Source: an uncultured Chitinophagales bacterium
Lineage (GTDB): Bacteria > Bacteroidota > Bacteroidia > Chitinophagales > Chitinophagaceae
Direction: 5' to 3'
Assembly: GCA_946886475.1 (NCBI GenBank)
Contig: CAMPIQ010000144.1
Location: 1 to 9,229, forward strand
Length of the DNA: 9,229 bases
The first letter of the stretch is position 1; each line of letters begins with the position of its first letter. The notes below the pieces were generated by a model that ran no database searches, had not been told where the DNA came from, and was given only the letters and a program-made list of their open reading frames with translations. Position numbers and translations under genes: made by a program. This document shows, one piece after another, positions 7,489 to 9,229 of this stretch.

Positions 7489-9114
7489 TTATTTGTCTAT
7501 TATTTGTCCTACAACATTTACAGGATTGGCTGTTACAGGATTGGCATTCACCTGGATTTTTCCGGGTTTTGATTTCACCACTTCCTTATTCATGTTCTTA
7601 TGCAGGTAGGCATTCTCGTTATGATCAAGCGCTTCCTTTGGCAGCCATTGCCACCATATGCCCAGATCCTCGCGAATAATATTGGTATAAAATTCAGGAA
7701 GTACTCTTGTTTCTCCTTCGAAATAAGCCCTGAATGATGCATCTTCCTTAAGATGCTTCCTTACCGATTTATAAAATCTTATCCTGCCATATCCTTCTGA
7801 TGAAATGGCCCTCATGAAATTCATCCATTTGGATGTAAACTGCGATGTGGACTTAAATCTCCTGTATATGGCTTTTTTAGAAAATGTATATTCGGTAAGG
7901 TCAATTACTTTATCATAAAAATCTATCCATTCATAATTCTTTGGCTTTAGGTTCATGGCCAGATGGTTATTTAGGAAATGGAATGGAAATGGAATCACCC
8001 TGCCCTCGCGCTGGTATTCCAGGTTCAATGGCGCAGCTTCACCAAATGAAGTTAGCAGCGAATAACCGGGGAAGGCACCGGGCGACTTGTCTACAAATCG
8101 TTTGGTCAGCTCAAATGGCTCGGAACCGGAATCACAGTCGAGTCCCAGCACAAAATTGGTTTGAATGTAGGGTACATTCCTTAAGATCATATTCACCTGT
8201 TCTGAAACCTGCTCCAGTTTTTGTTCAGCACCCAGGTGTGCCGATCTTGATTTATTTCCCAGGTCGTACCACGATTCAATTCCGGGCAACAGGGCTTTAA
8301 AGCCATGTTGCTTCATGAGCTTAATATGGTCTTCGGTTAGAATAGACAAACTGCTTTCCGCAATGAATGTAAACTTACCGGGCGGCACTGCTGAAGCAAT
8401 GGCTTCCATATTCTCATTGAACCTTATTCCAAAATTGGGATCGTGCCATCCTACTATTGGTTTTTTAAATTTGGTTAAAAGGAATTTGAGGTCTTCCTTC
8501 ATTTCATCAAAACTAAGCTGCTGGTAAGGCACCACTGAATCAATGCAGAATGAACAGGTATAGGGACAACCAACACTACCTATCATGGGAACCATTTTTA
8601 TAAATGGCGCTTTCTTAACCGTTGGTTCCATGAACTTCCATCTTTCTCTTACGCCCGGGAATTGTGCCGGTTGTTTGGCTGCTGAAATATGAACACCTAT
8701 TGGTTTGTTCTGATGACAGTCGGCTAAAATTTCCTTTATGGTTGACTCATGTGTAAGACCCAGTACATAATCAAAATATTTGACCGCATCATCAGGATAA
8801 CATCGCGCATGAGGTCCACCCAGCACGGTTACAGCACCCTTTGACCGGAAATAATTACTCAGGGCATATGAAAGCAGGGCAGCCTGCGTAAATGAACAGA
8901 TAAAAACCAGGTCAACGTCCTTTGGCAATTCCTGATCAAGTTTTTCCAGACCTGTATAACATATAAGCGTAACATCATGTCCTTCACGTTCGCACCATGT
9001 AGCTACCACCTGAGGCATGATACTGGCGAGGTTAGCGTGCATAATGCGGGCCCATAGTGTTGAAGTGGGGCCTTTACTAACCAGGTCTATAATTCCGATC
9101 TTTAATTTCTGCAT
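7489..9114 (-). CDS. B12-binding-type radical SAM protein, substrate unknown
   Basis: The product (541 aa) is a cytoplasmic radical SAM enzyme. Residues about 5-140 resemble the Rossmann-like cobalamin-binding domain of BchE-like proteins, including VTVLGGPHARCYPDDA (95-110); the DxHxxG cobalamin-ligand motif is not evident. The radical SAM core follows, with the 4Fe-4S motif CPYTCSFC (C183, C187, C190), then the acidic segments GWHDPNFGIRF and FIAESSLSIL and LLPGIESWYDLGNKS typical of the barrel strands. Residues about 385-505 form an alpha-helical C-terminal extension without a family I can name. The final 30 residues are low complexity, with an ANPVT/ANPVN repeat. Possible reactions include methyl transfer or ring formation on a secondary metabolite or lipid, but the sequence does not decide. 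It is convergent with the YetF gene and stands alone in the window. I saw no clear promoter in the 115 bases upstream. Confidence 0.88.
   Translation of the reverse strand: MQKLKIGIIDLVSKGPTSTLWARIMHANLASIMPQVVATWCEREGHDVTLICYTGLEKLDQELPKDVDLVFICSFTQAALLSYALSNYFRSKGAVTVLGGPHARCYPDDAVKYFDYVLGLTHESTIKEILADCHQNKPIGVHISAAKQPAQFPGVRERWKFMEPTVKKAPFIKMVPMIGSVGCPYTCSFCIDSVVPYQQLSFDEMKEDLKFLLTKFKKPIVGWHDPNFGIRFNENMEAIASAVPPGKFTFIAESSLSILTEDHIKLMKQHGFKALLPGIESWYDLGNKSRSAHLGAEQKLEQVSEQVNMILRNVPYIQTNFVLGLDCDSGSEPFELTKRFVDKSPGAFPGYSLLTSFGEAAPLNLEYQREGRVIPFPFHFLNNHLAMNLKPKNYEWIDFYDKVIDLTEYTFSKKAIYRRFKSTSQFTSKWMNFMRAISSEGYGRIRFYKSVRKHLKEDASFRAYFEGETRVLPEFYTNIIREDLGIWWQWLPKEALDHNENAYLHKNMNKEVVKSKPGKIQVNANPVTANPVNVVGQIIDK
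7518..7545. repeat. In-frame tandem repeat in the radical SAM C-terminal tail
   Basis: TTACAGGATTGGC occurs twice, at 7518-7530 and 7533-7545, with a 15-base period. On the minus strand this encodes two successive five-residue units, ANPVT and ANPVN. The period is a multiple of three, so gain or loss of a unit would keep the frame. It lies only nine codons before the stop, in a tail that is probably disordered. Confidence 0.75.
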
Positions 9115-9229
9115 GTTTTTAAAATGAGATTTGATGCTTATTTGCCTAAAAAATTGTGCCTCGTAAGCAATAAATACAAGTTATTCAGAGTGGTAAACTT
9201 ATCCGGTAAGTACAGACCAGGATTAATAT

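Noticed and set aside
7424..7609. A 61-codon plus-strand reading frame following the YetF stop codon
   Set aside because: It opens with a GTG touching the previous stop, runs through the hexamer arrays and then overlaps the radical SAM C-terminus in antisense. The encoded low-complexity residues are explained by the repeats.

Overview
The window looks like the chromosome of a Bacteroidota bacterium, most plausibly a member of the Chitinophagaceae or a close relative. The reasons are a secreted family GH97 glycosidase, REC-PAS-HisKA_3 kinase architecture, A-rich start contexts without clear Shine-Dalgarno sites, TAnnTTTG-like promoter remnants and moderate GC content. The genus is not resolved. 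No mobile element, CRISPR array, tRNA or rRNA was seen, and all six protein-coding genes appear intact.

Layout, left to right. Bases 81-4717 hold three minus-strand genes. In transcription order they are a receiver-only response regulator (4717-4256), a soluble REC-PAS-histidine kinase (3755-2283) and a secreted SusB-like GH97 alpha-glucosidase (2222-81). The kinase and glucosidase genes are 60 bases apart and may share a transcript. The regulator is separated from the kinase by a 500-base gap. That gap contains a strong plus-strand intrinsic terminator preceded by a promoter-like sequence, so it may encode a small RNA of about 70 nt. It also contains a long hairpin.

Bases 4959-7423 hold three plus-strand genes. 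The first encodes a probable lipoprotein with a TolB/PD40-type beta-propeller and an inserted domain. After it comes a two-gene membrane cassette: a 166-residue single-pass protein one base ahead of a YetF/DUF421 membrane protein. Bases 9114-7489 hold a convergent minus-strand gene for a B12-binding-type radical SAM protein.

How the genes work together: the kinase and receiver protein are signalling parts without a DNA-binding output, so they probably act in a phosphorelay or on a partner elsewhere. The GH97 enzyme would release glucose from alpha-glucosides in the periplasm, but no SusC/SusD genes are in view. The YetF pair is probably translationally coupled. The most unusual DNA-level signal is a degenerate purine-rich hexamer (about NGAGYG) that begins within a few bases of the stop codon of three genes. 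In the convergent pair the two arrays are on opposite strands and can fold back on each other.
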